NCBI RefSeq assembly: GCF_900240285.1
Contig: NZ_OESS01000003.1
Location: 496,001-560,000 of the forward strand
DNA from: Halobacillus sp. Marseille-P3879
GTDB taxonomy: Bacteria > Bacillota > Bacilli > Bacillales > Halobacillaceae
Length of the DNA: 64,000 nucleotides
Direction of reading: 5' to 3'
Positions 52,852 through 61,090 of this stretch are shown piece after piece; positions within the stretch are counted from its first letter, which is position 1; the number at the start of each line of letters is the position of its first letter. Position numbers and translations under genes: made by a program. The notes below the pieces were generated by a model, which was not told the origin of the DNA, did no database searches, and saw nothing but the letters and a program-made list of their open reading frames with translations.

Positions 52852-53136
52852 GTCCAGCAATGACAGAAAAAAAACGAACGATAAAAACTGAATAATATAT
52901 ACGCAGAGCATTAGCGTAGTCAAAATGCGTAGACTCCTGTGGGAACAGCACGAGGCGAAGATCCCGCAGGAAAGCGTTCTTTGTTTTCCGAGGAAGCTTA
53001 AGGCCGTGCCCACTTAAAAGCGAAGTATTTTGACGGAGCGATGGTGTGAATTCTCTTTCACATAAATAATCCGAACTGATTTCTACAAAATCATTCGGAT
53101 TATTTTATGCTTTATTCAGTTTTGCCCAACCTCTTT
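52840..53136 (+). repeat. Structured dispersed repeat, copy C
   Basis: About 297 bp, the most complete copy. It begins gatgagacataagtcc and contains cattagcgtagtcaaaat with an inverted partner (aagtattttgacggagcg). It also has a hairpin cctgtggga/tcccgcagg and the aataatccgaa/ttcggattatt hairpin extended by tgattt/aaatca (53066-53104), then ends in cccaacctctttt. It supplies the final codons and stop of the upstream glycan gene. Confidence 0.85.
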
Positions 53137-53226
53137 TTGAGTTGGGTCTCTTTTTTGTTCTTATGAATATTCTTTCTTCCTTTTTAATAGGATTGGTCTG
53201 AAGGGATAAAAGAAGGGGATGATGAG

Positions 53227-54171
53227 GTGAATGTACTTGTAACTGGAGGGGCAGGATTTATCGGAAGGTGGGTGGTTAAGAAGCTACTTGATGACGGGCA
53301 CTGCGTGTGGGTGCTGGATGATCTATCAAATGGCCGAATTGAAAATGTCGACGAATTTTTAAGCCGTAAAAATTTCAAAGAGTTCATTCAAGGTGATATT
53401 AAAGATGTTCTTCTGCTGAAAGATCTTTTTTTGAAGCCTTTTGACTGTTGTTATCATTTAGGAGCAAGCATAAACGTACAGGATAGTATTGATGATCCTC
53501 AGACGACTTTTGATAATGACACTGTCGGTACTTTTAACGTTTTAGAGGAATGTAAGAAACATAATGTTAAGCTGGTGTTCATGAGTACGTGCATGGTGTA
53601 TGACCGTGCAGCATCTCCTGCAGGCATTAAGGAAACAGACCCTGTAAAACCGGCTTCGCCTTATGCTGGAGCCAAAATAGCAGCAGAAAATATGGTCCTT
53701 TCCTACTTCTTTGCCTATGGTATGCCGACAACCGTCGTCCGCCCGTTCAATACGTACGGCCCTTTTCAGAAGACGGGAGGGGAAGGCGGGGTAGTTGCTA
53801 TCTTTATAAAAAATAAACTGGAAGGAAAATCACTTCAAATCTATGGGGACGGTACCCAAACGAGGGACTTGTTGTATGTAGAAGATTGTGCTCGTTTCGT
53901 CGTCGAAGCAGGGTACTCTGACAAGGCTGACGGAGAAATACTAAATGCAGGACTTGGTCGTGATATTTCAATTAATGATTTAGCGAGCTTAATTATTAAA
54001 GATGTGAACAAAATCAAGCATGTCACTCATATCCACCCTCAAAGTGAAATTCAGAAACTCCTTTGTAATTATGATAAGGCAGAAAAACTATTGGGATGGA
54101 AGCCCCTGTATAGTTTAGAAAATGGGATTACACGGACAGAAGAGTGGATTAAGTCCACGAATTTGATTTAA
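53227..54171 (+). CDS. NAD-dependent epimerase/dehydratase, extended SDR
   Basis: A 314-residue sugar-nucleotide enzyme. It has LVTGGAGFIGRWVVKKLL, the acidic end of strand 2 (VLDDLSNG), STCMVYD (Ser/Thr), SPYAGAKIAAE with Tyr-x3-Lys, and VVRPFNTYGPFQ. It resembles UDP-hexose 4-epimerases or dTDP/UDP 4,6-dehydratases but the exact reaction is not clear. It could provide a second sugar of the glycan, or act in the nonulosonate route. GTG 53227 after aagggga; its stop is 13 bases before the aminotransferase start. Confidence 0.85.
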   Translation: MNVLVTGGAGFIGRWVVKKLLDDGHCVWVLDDLSNGRIENVDEFLSRKNFKEFIQGDIKDVLLLKDLFLKPFDCCYHLGASINVQDSIDDPQTTFDNDTVGTFNVLEECKKHNVKLVFMSTCMVYDRAASPAGIKETDPVKPASPYAGAKIAAENMVLSYFFAYGMPTTVVRPFNTYGPFQKTGGEGGVVAIFIKNKLEGKSLQIYGDGTQTRDLLYVEDCARFVVEAGYSDKADGEILNAGLGRDISINDLASLIIKDVNKIKHVTHIHPQSEIQKLLCNYDKAEKLLGWKPLYSLENGITRTEEWIKSTNLI

Positions 54172-54184
54172 TGAGGGATTCATC

Positions 54185-55381
54185 ATGACGAAGAAGTTAG
54201 CAGTGCATGGGGGTAAGCCAGTAAGAGAAAGCTATCTCCCTTATGGAAGGCAGTCGATTGATGAAGAAGATATTAAGAAGGTCGTGAAAGTTTTAAAAAG
54301 TGATTATCTTACCACTGGTCCTGAGATTGATAAGTTTGAACAAAAGATCAGCGATTATGTCGGAGCAAACTACAGTGTGGCCTTTTCGAGCGGAACTGCT
54401 GCCCTCCATGCGGCTTGTTTTGCAGCAGGCGTGAAGAAAAATGATGAAGTGATCACTACACCGATGACTTTTCTTGCGAGTGCCAACTGTGCGCTGTACA
54501 TGGGTGCTATGCCTGTATTTGCAGATATTGATGCCAATACTTACAACATTTCTCCAACTTCCATCCAGTCACTGATTACGGAGAAGACAAAGGCTATTAT
54601 TCCTGTAGATTTTACTGGTCAGCCGGCTGCTTACGATGACATTCTCTCTATTGCAAAGGCTCGTAACATACCTGTAATTGAGGATGCTGCCCATGCATTA
54701 GGGGCGCGTTACAAAGGAAGGGACGTAGGGTCGCTGTGTGATATGACGATGTTTAGCTTCCATCCGGTGAAACATATAACAGCGGGAGAAGGCGGAGTAA
54801 TCACCACCAATCGAAAAGATTATTATGAGAAACTCATTCAATTTAGAAACCATGGGATGACCCGTAAAGTAGAGCAGTTCAGCGGAATATCTCACGGGCC
54901 GTGGTATTACGAAATGCAGACATTAGGATTTAACTACCGCATGACAGACCTGCAGGCGGCTTTAGGTCATAGTCAGCTCAACAAATTAGACCACTTTATA
55001 GCAAAAAGAAAAAAATACGCCGATATGTATAATAAAGCTTTTGAGGATGTCGGCGAGGTAATTCGTCCTATGATGAAATCAGGCTGTGATTCAAGCTGGC
55101 ATTTATATATTCTTCGTTTAAAGCTCGACCAGCTCACAGGCACCCGAAAAGACGTGTTTGAAGCCTTAACAGAGGAAAACATCGGAGTGAATGTCCATTA
55201 TATCCCGGTATACTGGCAGCCATACTATCAGCAGGCCGGCTATGAAAGAGGACTTTGTTCGGTAGCTGAGGAAGTTTACGAGGAAATCATTACACTTCCA
55301 TTATTTCCATCTATGACGAAATCTGATGTAAAAGATGTGATTAAAGCAGTGAAAAAAGTAATCTCTCATTATGCGGGGTGA
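54185..55381 (+). CDS. pseC: PLP sugar aminotransferase (PseC/DegT type)
   Basis: A 398-residue DegT/DnrJ/EryC1 aminotransferase. PSYFxxGTAALH-type SGTAALHAACFA, IPVIEDAAHALGARYKGRDVG (Asp contacting PLP), and FSFHPVKHITAGEGGVITTN with the Schiff-base Lys are present. The last pattern is typical of PseC, which aminates the 4-keto sugar made by PseB. Start ATG follows gagggattc. The next gene overlaps its end region. Other DegT reactions (e.g. WecE-like) are possible. Confidence 0.88.
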   Translation: MTKKLAVHGGKPVRESYLPYGRQSIDEEDIKKVVKVLKSDYLTTGPEIDKFEQKISDYVGANYSVAFSSGTAALHAACFAAGVKKNDEVITTPMTFLASANCALYMGAMPVFADIDANTYNISPTSIQSLITEKTKAIIPVDFTGQPAAYDDILSIAKARNIPVIEDAAHALGARYKGRDVGSLCDMTMFSFHPVKHITAGEGGVITTNRKDYYEKLIQFRNHGMTRKVEQFSGISHGPWYYEMQTLGFNYRMTDLQAALGHSQLNKLDHFIAKRKKYADMYNKAFEDVGEVIRPMMKSGCDSSWHLYILRLKLDQLTGTRKDVFEALTEENIGVNVHYIPVYWQPYYQQAGYERGLCSVAEEVYEEIITLPLFPSMTKSDVKDVIKAVKKVISHYAG

Positions 55382-55385
55382 TGGT

Positions 55386-56117
55386 ATGAAGGTAGCAGCA
55401 ATTATTCAGGCGCGGATGGGTTCAACCCGTCTGCCTGGAAAGGTGCTAAAGAAAGTACTCGACCGGCCATTGCTTGACTTTCAATTAGAAAGAGTACGTC
55501 GATCAGCCCTGATTGATGAAGTGATTATTGCAACGACTAATAAATCGAATGATGATATTCTTGATCAATTCGCCGCGGACCGTTCTGTACCAGTATATCG
55601 CGGTTCTGAAGAGGATGTTCTCAGCCGGTACTTTGAAGCCGCACAGCTGTACCACGCAGATGTGGTTGTCCGCCTGACCTCCGACTGCCCCTTAATTGAT
55701 CCAGCGGTGATAGATTCGATCATAAATCATTACACACGATCCAAAGGGAAATACTGTTACGTATCTAATACTTTATCACGTACATTTCCAAGAGGAATGG
55801 ACACCGAGGTGCTGTCCATGGCTGCGTTAAAACACTGTAATGAAAAAGCGAAAAACCCGTCAGAGCGCGAGCATGTCACAGGTTATATTCACCATCATTT
55901 AGGGGAGTTTTCGACGTTTAATATAAATTATAAAAGAGACGAAAGCCATCATCGCTGGACGGTGGATACCCCTGAAGATTTTCAATTGGTTAAGAGAATG
56001 ATCAATTGTTTGTATCCATCGAAACCAGATTTCACTATAGAAGATGCTCTGGAGATTGTTAAACGAAACCCGGAGTGGGCCCTTATTAATAGTCACATCG
56101 ATCAAAAAAAATCGTGA
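55386..56117 (+). CDS. pseF: Cytidylyltransferase-type glycan protein (SpsF/PseF)
   Basis: A 243-residue GT-A-like nucleotidyltransferase of the SpsF family. IIQARMGSTRLPGKVL is the nucleotide-binding loop, and VRLTSDCPLIDP carries the metal Asp. FPRGMDTEVLS and HHRWTVDTPEDFQLV follow. B. subtilis SpsF and PseF of pseudaminic loci activate nonulosonic acid with CTP. The start is ATG 55386 after cggggtga; a longer in-frame start (55371) overlaps the aminotransferase. Four bases separate it from the previous gene. Confidence 0.85.
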   Translation: MKVAAIIQARMGSTRLPGKVLKKVLDRPLLDFQLERVRRSALIDEVIIATTNKSNDDILDQFAADRSVPVYRGSEEDVLSRYFEAAQLYHADVVVRLTSDCPLIDPAVIDSIINHYTRSKGKYCYVSNTLSRTFPRGMDTEVLSMAALKHCNEKAKNPSEREHVTGYIHHHLGEFSTFNINYKRDESHHRWTVDTPEDFQLVKRMINCLYPSKPDFTIEDALEIVKRNPEWALINSHIDQKKS

Positions 56118-56131
56118 GAGTGTGAAGGTGA

Positions 56132-57805
56132 GTGGAAGTCGTTATACGAACGGACGCGTCGGTTGAAATAGGATCAGGCCATGTAATGAGGTGCTTAACA
56201 CTGGCTGACCAGTTAAGAAGAAAGGGGGCTGGTGTTTCATTTATATGCCGGCTTTTACGAGGAAATATGATTCAGCAGATACAAGATAACGGCTTCCGCG
56301 TGTATACGCTGCCCTCCCCTGTAGAAGAGCATTTTAATAAAGACCGTTCTATTCCTTATTCTTCCTGGCTGGAAGTAGATTGGAAGACTGACTGCAAACA
56401 TACGTCAGCTTTATTGGAGAAGTATATTAAGGCTGATTGGCTGGTTGTAGACCATTATGCAATTGGTGAAAAGTGGGAGCGTTCTATAAGGAATTATACT
56501 GACCGGATTATGGTCATAGATGATCTGGCTGATCGAGTCCATGATTGTGATCTGCTGGTTGATCAAAATTTATACAAAAACTACCATCACCGTTATCAAG
56601 ACTTAGTGCCCGGACATACAGTGAAATTACTAGGGCCAAAATATATGCTCGTACGCGATGAATTTATTAATGCTAAAACCAGGGCCATCAGCCGTAATGG
56701 AATAGTGAAACGTCTGCTCGTTTCGTTTGGCGGGACTGATCCTACGAATGAGACACAGAAAGTATTAGCTGCGATCAGACGGTTAAATCGAAAAGATTTA
56801 ATGGTGGATGTGGTAGTTGGATCAAGCAACCCGAGAAAAAATGAAGTCAAGCAAATGTGTGAGTCGATGCCAGGGTGTAATTTTTACTGTCAAATTAATA
56901 ACATGGCCGACCTCATGCAGAAAGCTGATCTCGCTTTTGGAGCAGGCGGGACATCAACGTGGGAGCGTTGTTATTTAGGTTTGCCTGCCATTACCATTCA
57001 AACCGCTTCTAATCAATCTGGTATTCTATCATACATGGCTGAGAAGGGAGCTCTGGTTTGTCTGGGATCGAGTAAAAATGTCGCGGAAGAAGATATCGTC
57101 TCTACCTTATCATCTTTTTTGCAGCAGCCAATCCGCGTAAAGGAGATGGCAGAATCCGCGTGGAATGTGGTTCAAGGGGTCGAGGAAGGATCGGTGGTCC
57201 GCTGCATGCTGGAGGGAGCTGGAATGATTGATGTCCACCATTTTGAGTTAAGAGACTTAGAAAAGAAAGATCTTCCTGCTGTTCTCAAATGGAGAAATTC
57301 AGAAGCCATTCGTGAGGCGATGTATACAGATCATAAAATAACAATGGAAGAGCATGAGCGTTGGTACAACAAGGTGAGCAGTGGTCAAAATACTATGGTG
57401 AAACTGCTCTATTATAAAAATCAGCCGATAGGACTCGTTAACTTTTCCAGGATTGATCACCATCATCGTAAGTGCTATTGGGGTTTTTATATTGGAGAGA
57501 GCTCTGCACCTAAAGGATCAGGCACGGTGCTCGGGCTGCTGGCTCTAGAGTTTATTTTTGAAGAGCAATCTATGCACAAACTATGTGCCGAAGTACTTGT
57601 TTCCAATAAAAGAAGCTTTCAATTTCATAAAAAGCTCGGATTTATGGAAGAAGGACGATTCATTAATCACACCTTAAAGAACGGAAAGTATATGGATGTT
57701 ATCCCGATGGCGCATTTTAAAGACGCATGGCCTGAAGCGAAAAAAGGGATTATCCAGGCATTAGGAGGCGGAGGGCATGAACAGCATTCTTCTTCAAAAA
57801 CGTAA
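56132..57805 (+). CDS. PseG-PseH fusion: UDP-sugar hydrolase plus GNAT N-acetyltransferase
   Basis: A 557-residue two-domain protein. Residues 1-360 are PseG/SpsG-like: RTDASVEIGSGHVMRCLTLA with the catalytic His17, VVDHYAIGEKWERSIR, LLVSFGGTDPTNETQKVL and FGAGGTSTWERCYLGLPAIT. Residues about 372-535 are a GNAT domain (ELRDLEKKDLPAVLKWRNS, GSGTVLGLLALEFIF, NKRSFQFHKKLGFMEEGRF) like PseH. PseH acetylates the 4-amino sugar and PseG then removes UDP, so the fusion joins consecutive steps. Start GTG 56132. The next gene overlaps its end by 29 bases. Confidence 0.9.
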   Translation: MEVVIRTDASVEIGSGHVMRCLTLADQLRRKGAGVSFICRLLRGNMIQQIQDNGFRVYTLPSPVEEHFNKDRSIPYSSWLEVDWKTDCKHTSALLEKYIKADWLVVDHYAIGEKWERSIRNYTDRIMVIDDLADRVHDCDLLVDQNLYKNYHHRYQDLVPGHTVKLLGPKYMLVRDEFINAKTRAISRNGIVKRLLVSFGGTDPTNETQKVLAAIRRLNRKDLMVDVVVGSSNPRKNEVKQMCESMPGCNFYCQINNMADLMQKADLAFGAGGTSTWERCYLGLPAITIQTASNQSGILSYMAEKGALVCLGSSKNVAEEDIVSTLSSFLQQPIRVKEMAESAWNVVQGVEEGSVVRCMLEGAGMIDVHHFELRDLEKKDLPAVLKWRNSEAIREAMYTDHKITMEEHERWYNKVSSGQNTMVKLLYYKNQPIGLVNFSRIDHHHRKCYWGFYIGESSAPKGSGTVLGLLALEFIFEEQSMHKLCAEVLVSNKRSFQFHKKLGFMEEGRFINHTLKNGKYMDVIPMAHFKDAWPEAKKGIIQALGGGGHEQHSSSKT

Positions 57806-58826
57806 GGTTGGAATTGACGCTCCGCCTTTCATCATTGCGGAAATGTCAGGGAATCATAATCAATCGCTAAACCGTGCCATACAGATTGTGGAGGCTGCTG
57901 CAAAAGCGGGGGCTCATGCTTTAAAGCTGCAAACCTATACAGCCGATACGATGACTTTAAACCTGTCACGCAGCGATTTTGTTATCAGTGGCGATCGTCA
58001 ATGGAAAGATCAGTCTCTCTATCAGTTATACCAAAAGGCCTGCACTCCCTGGGAATGGCACGAACCTATTTTTAAGAGGTGCCGGGAGCTCGGAATGTTG
58101 GCATTCAGCTCTCCTTTTGATGAAACAGCAGTAGATTTTCTTGAGCAGTTAAACGTCCCGTGTTATAAGATAGCTTCATTTGAAAATACCGATTTACCCC
58201 TTATTAAAAGGGTGGCTCAAACCGGGAAGCCGATGATTATATCGACAGGATTAGCCAGTGCTGCAGAGGTGGACGAAGCGGTAAGAGCGGCAAAGGCAGA
58301 AGGGTGCCATGATCTAATTTTACTTAAATGTACAAGTACGTATCCCGCTTCCCCTGAACATACGAATATCCGAACCATCCCTCACATGAAGGACCTGTTT
58401 CAATGCCAGGTGGGCTTATCCGACCATACGTTAGGGACAGGAGCAGCCGTTGCCAGTGTGGCGTTAGGTGCCACTGTTATCGAGAAGCATTTTACTCTTT
58501 CACGGGCAGATGGCGGGGTGGACGCTGCCTTTTCTATGGAGCCGGATGAATTTAAATCACTGGTGGACGAAACAAAAAGAGCATGGCAGGCGCTTGGAGA
58601 GATTACTTACGGTCCTACTAAAAGTGAAGTTTCTTCCCAAAAATACCGGCGTTCCCTATATGTAGTGAAAGATATGAAAAAAGGAGAAACTTTTTCTAAA
58701 AGTAACGTAAAGGCGATTCGTCCAGGTTACGGCCTTCCGCCTAAATATCTTGAAATACTGATAGGGAAAACGGCTGGTCAAACAATAAAAGCAGGAACCC
58801 CTTTATCGTGGGATTTACTAAGTTGA
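57777..58826 (+). CDS. pseI: Nonulosonic acid synthase (PseI/NeuB/SpsE type)
   Basis: A 349-residue enzyme of the NeuB family, condensing PEP with a 6-carbon sugar to make a nine-carbon acid. The barrel has FIIAEMSGNHNQSLNRA, KLQTYTADTMTL, YKIASFENTDLPLI and LSDHTLGTGAAVASVALGA with the metal His. A C-terminal SAF (antifreeze-like) domain (YVVKDMKKGETFSKSNVKAI) closes it. EMSGNHNQ is seen in pseudaminic-type synthases. Start ATG after cggagggc overlaps the PseG-PseH end. A terminator follows. The specific acid (Pse or related) cannot be fixed from sequence. Confidence 0.9.
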   Translation: MNSILLQKRKVGIDAPPFIIAEMSGNHNQSLNRAIQIVEAAAKAGAHALKLQTYTADTMTLNLSRSDFVISGDRQWKDQSLYQLYQKACTPWEWHEPIFKRCRELGMLAFSSPFDETAVDFLEQLNVPCYKIASFENTDLPLIKRVAQTGKPMIISTGLASAAEVDEAVRAAKAEGCHDLILLKCTSTYPASPEHTNIRTIPHMKDLFQCQVGLSDHTLGTGAAVASVALGATVIEKHFTLSRADGGVDAAFSMEPDEFKSLVDETKRAWQALGEITYGPTKSEVSSQKYRRSLYVVKDMKKGETFSKSNVKAIRPGYGLPPKYLEILIGKTAGQTIKAGTPLSWDLLS

Positions 58827-58837
58827 TTGAATAAAAA

Positions 58838-58882
58838 GAAAAAGAGAAAGCATATTGCTTCCTCTTTTTCATAGATTTTTTT
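58838..58882 (+). terminator. Terminator after the nonulosonate operon
   Basis: Arms gaaaaagag-aagca and tgctt-ctctttttc, then a T7 run. It faces the convergent Cys-rich gene. Confidence 0.78.
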
Positions 58883-59522
58883 ATTCTCCACCGTTACCGT
58901 TGCCGTTGTTAGGGAATACCACTGGGCATTGTGGCGGTCTAACAGGAGACGGGCAAGGAGTAGGAAGAATGTCTCTAGGCTCACAGAATTCAGTAACTAG
59001 TTCAACTGTAACAGGGAACGTAGACTGAATGCTTTGACAAAGATTAACATTGATTGAAGCATCAAATGTTGGATCTGTATCAGTGTCACCAGGGTCACAG
59101 TCAAATGTACATACGAAACAGTCAGAGTCTGTGTATGTCACATCAATTTCTGTCCCTGCTGGAGCACAGAGCACTACTTGTTCACAGCGGGAGAAATCCA
59201 ATTCTACTTCTTCGTCGCCGTTTGTAGTAGTAGGGATTGTAAGAGTTACTGTGAAGTTTTTACGGATATTGACTAACTGTAAAGTTGTTTCAATACCGTC
59301 GATGATGAATGTGCGATCCTCACGAGTCAAAATGTCGACGTCTTCAGGAGTAACTGTACAAGTTACCTCTGCAGGATCAAAATCATCACAGTCCAACCCT
59401 TCTGGTAAATCTTCATCGACAATATTAATATCGAAAGAAGCCTCATTTACCACCCAATCGTAAACCTTATCTACATTGACACAAAGTAGTTCTTGACCAC
59501 CGCTTAAATTTTTTGCTTGCAT
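58881..59522 (-). CDS. Cys- and Asp-rich possible spore-surface protein
   Basis: A 213-residue acidic protein with about ten cysteines. LCVNVDKVYDWVVNEASFDI comes near the start, strand-rich Thr/Val segments follow (FTVTLTIPTTTNG, EIDVTYTDSDCFVC), and a Pro-rich tail ends it (PTPCPSPVRPPQCPVVFPNNGNGN). There is no signal peptide. Cys-rich, low-complexity, cytoplasm-made proteins of this kind often become spore-coat or exosporium parts. No family is recognised with confidence. A strong ggaggtg precedes ATG 59522. It converges with the nonulosonate operon. Confidence 0.7.
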   Translation of the reverse strand: MQAKNLSGGQELLCVNVDKVYDWVVNEASFDINIVDEDLPEGLDCDDFDPAEVTCTVTPEDVDILTREDRTFIIDGIETTLQLVNIRKNFTVTLTIPTTTNGDEEVELDFSRCEQVVLCAPAGTEIDVTYTDSDCFVCTFDCDPGDTDTDPTFDASINVNLCQSIQSTFPVTVELVTEFCEPRDILPTPCPSPVRPPQCPVVFPNNGNGNGGE

Positions 59523-59940
59523 CTAATAAGCACCTCCGGATTATAAGATATGTTACACTCGTAGCATATGTTTGCACTTGCAGGATGGTATAGTGATTGC
59601 GCATAGATTTTAAAATTTATTAAATAAATTTGAACGGGCATTTCATATAGTTTATTTGATATTTTCTTCAGCGGCCGAAATGATTTTTTCTAGTAAAGTT
59701 AATCGAGAACGATCGCTGAACCACCTTTTTTATATCTATGTAACTCAGCATGTCCTTGCTCACAAAGAATTCAATTAGAATTAACCTTTAAGATTTAAAA
59801 AACTTCTCTTGTCAAAGGGAAAGCCAGTCGGACCGAAATTTCGACCGTCCTATTGCCTTTTTTAATGACATTTCGCTTTTTGAGCAGGTACTTATGGAGA
59901 CTTCTTGAGGGGGAACTTCCACCTGTAGATAGGAGCAGTA
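59523..59940. other. Gene-free stretch
   Basis: About 420 bases upstream of the Cys-rich gene and downstream of sodC. It has a short cgaaatttcg palindrome in gaccgaaatttcgacc (59832-59847). I see no other folded element or frame. Confidence 0.45.
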
Positions 59941-59986
59941 AAAAAGCTTGCAGAGAAACCAGGGTTCCTCTGCAAGCTGAATTTTT
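59941..59986 (-). terminator. Terminator of sodC (bidirectional)
   Basis: 11-bp perfect stem agcttgcagag / ctctgcaagct. On the minus strand it is followed by ttttt; T-run also on the plus side. Confidence 0.82.
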
Positions 59987-59992
59987 CTATTA

Positions 59993-60610
59993 TTAATCCT
60001 GATCACTAATTTCACCGCATGCAATTCTGGCACCTGCGTCCCCGGAAGGCTGTGATTCATTATCGTCAGCTTCCGCATGGATCACTAGTGCTGTACCGTC
60101 TTCATCTAATAAGGAATGGTCTTCACCACTTTGAAGCGTAACCTCTTCAGCCGTTACTTCCTGCTCAACTGTTCCATCTTCACCTACTTCAATATTTCCA
60201 AGATCCCCTGCATGAGGCCCATCTTCTGACTCTGTCCCATGGCTTACTTCTGTCGGGTTAAAGTGACCTCCTGCCGATTCAAAATCCGGTCCTTCACAAT
60301 GGCCGCTCTCGTGGATATGAAATCCATGTTTGCCTTCAGGAAGTTCAGAAGCATCAAGGTGGATAAGAACCTCTTGATCCTGCTCAATCAATTCAGCCGT
60401 TCCGACCTCGTCTCCGTCCCCATTTATCAAAGCAGCTGTTACCATTTCTGAGTCTCCGTTATCTTCTATTTCTTCACTGTTGGATTCCTGCTCCGTAGAC
60501 GTCTGCTCATCGCCTGTATCCGGCGCGTCATCCTTGCCTTCATCTTCAGCACAGGCAGTAACTAGTACCAATAAAACAAGCGTTATTAAGAAGTAGAACC
60601 ATTTTTTCAT
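59993..60610 (-). CDS. sodC: Cu/Zn superoxide dismutase lipoprotein
   Basis: A 205-residue lipoprotein. The N-terminal signal ends in the lipobox LVTAC (Cys20), then an acidic linker runs to about residue 55, then the SOD barrel with GFHIHESGHCEGPDFESAGGHF giving Cu and Zn ligands and GDAGARIACGEI at the end (disulfide and active-site Arg). It would remove superoxide outside the membrane. Some Bacillus members have lost Cu ligands, but here the His residues in HIHESGHC and GGHFNP are kept. ATG 60610 with aggagtg upstream on the minus strand. Confidence 0.93.
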   Translation of the reverse strand: MKKWFYFLITLVLLVLVTACAEDEGKDDAPDTGDEQTSTEQESNSEEIEDNGDSEMVTAALINGDGDEVGTAELIEQDQEVLIHLDASELPEGKHGFHIHESGHCEGPDFESAGGHFNPTEVSHGTESEDGPHAGDLGNIEVGEDGTVEQEVTAEEVTLQSGEDHSLLDEDGTALVIHAEADDNESQPSGDAGARIACGEISDQD

Positions 60611-60801
60611 TTAAAACACTCCTTTTAGTTAAAATTTCTAACTTATAAATGTTGTTTTTACCGGAGCTGCGGACAATAAACCAACAATTGTGAATTTCAT
60701 CCATTAGACCTAAGAATTAATGCTGGCAAACATTTCTTTTGCATAGGAGAGTAATTAATACATATAATAAGAACAAATGTTCGTAATAAGGGGTGAATAT
60801 T

Positions 60802-61020
60802 ATGGAGAGCCAGCTTAAGAAAGCGGAAAAAAGCAAGGAGAAATTAGAAATCATTTACTTAGCTGCGGATGGAAGGATATCACAACGTGTAATTAGAGTA
60901 TTAGACTGCCGCGTGGCGACGGTGCTCGCCTTCTGCTATTTAAAAAGAGAGGTCAGAAGCTTCCATAAAGAAAATATCCTGTCTGTTTATCCATATAGAA
61001 GGGCAGAAGGGATTTCGTAA
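60802..61020 (+). CDS. Small WYL-like protein
   Basis: A 72-residue protein resembling an isolated WYL-type beta barrel: LEIIYLAADGRISQRVIRVLDC, then VLAFCYLKREVRSFHKENILSV. Larger WYL proteins are transcription regulators with ligand-binding WYL domains. This version lacks a DNA-binding part. Several Bacillus genomes have such short copies of unknown function. ATG 60802 follows aaggggtga. Confidence 0.75.
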   Translation: MESQLKKAEKSKEKLEIIYLAADGRISQRVIRVLDCRVATVLAFCYLKREVRSFHKENILSVYPYRRAEGIS

Positions 61021-61039
61021 ACAGGTTAAAGAAAATAAA

Positions 61040-61073
61040 AAAACCACCGGAACAATTAGTCCCGGCGGGTGTG
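61040..61073 (-). terminator. Terminator of the CAP gene
   Basis: On the minus strand: acccgccggga, loop, ttccggtggt, then T7. One bulge in the stem. Confidence 0.7.
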
Positions 61074-61090
61074 TCAACAAAATATTATTA

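Noticed and set aside
52715-53013. Short minus-strand frames across repeat copy C (similar ones at 17758-17961 and 2808-3017)
   Set aside because: They exist only because the repeat is present, differ in frame and ends between copies, and lack ribosome binding sites.
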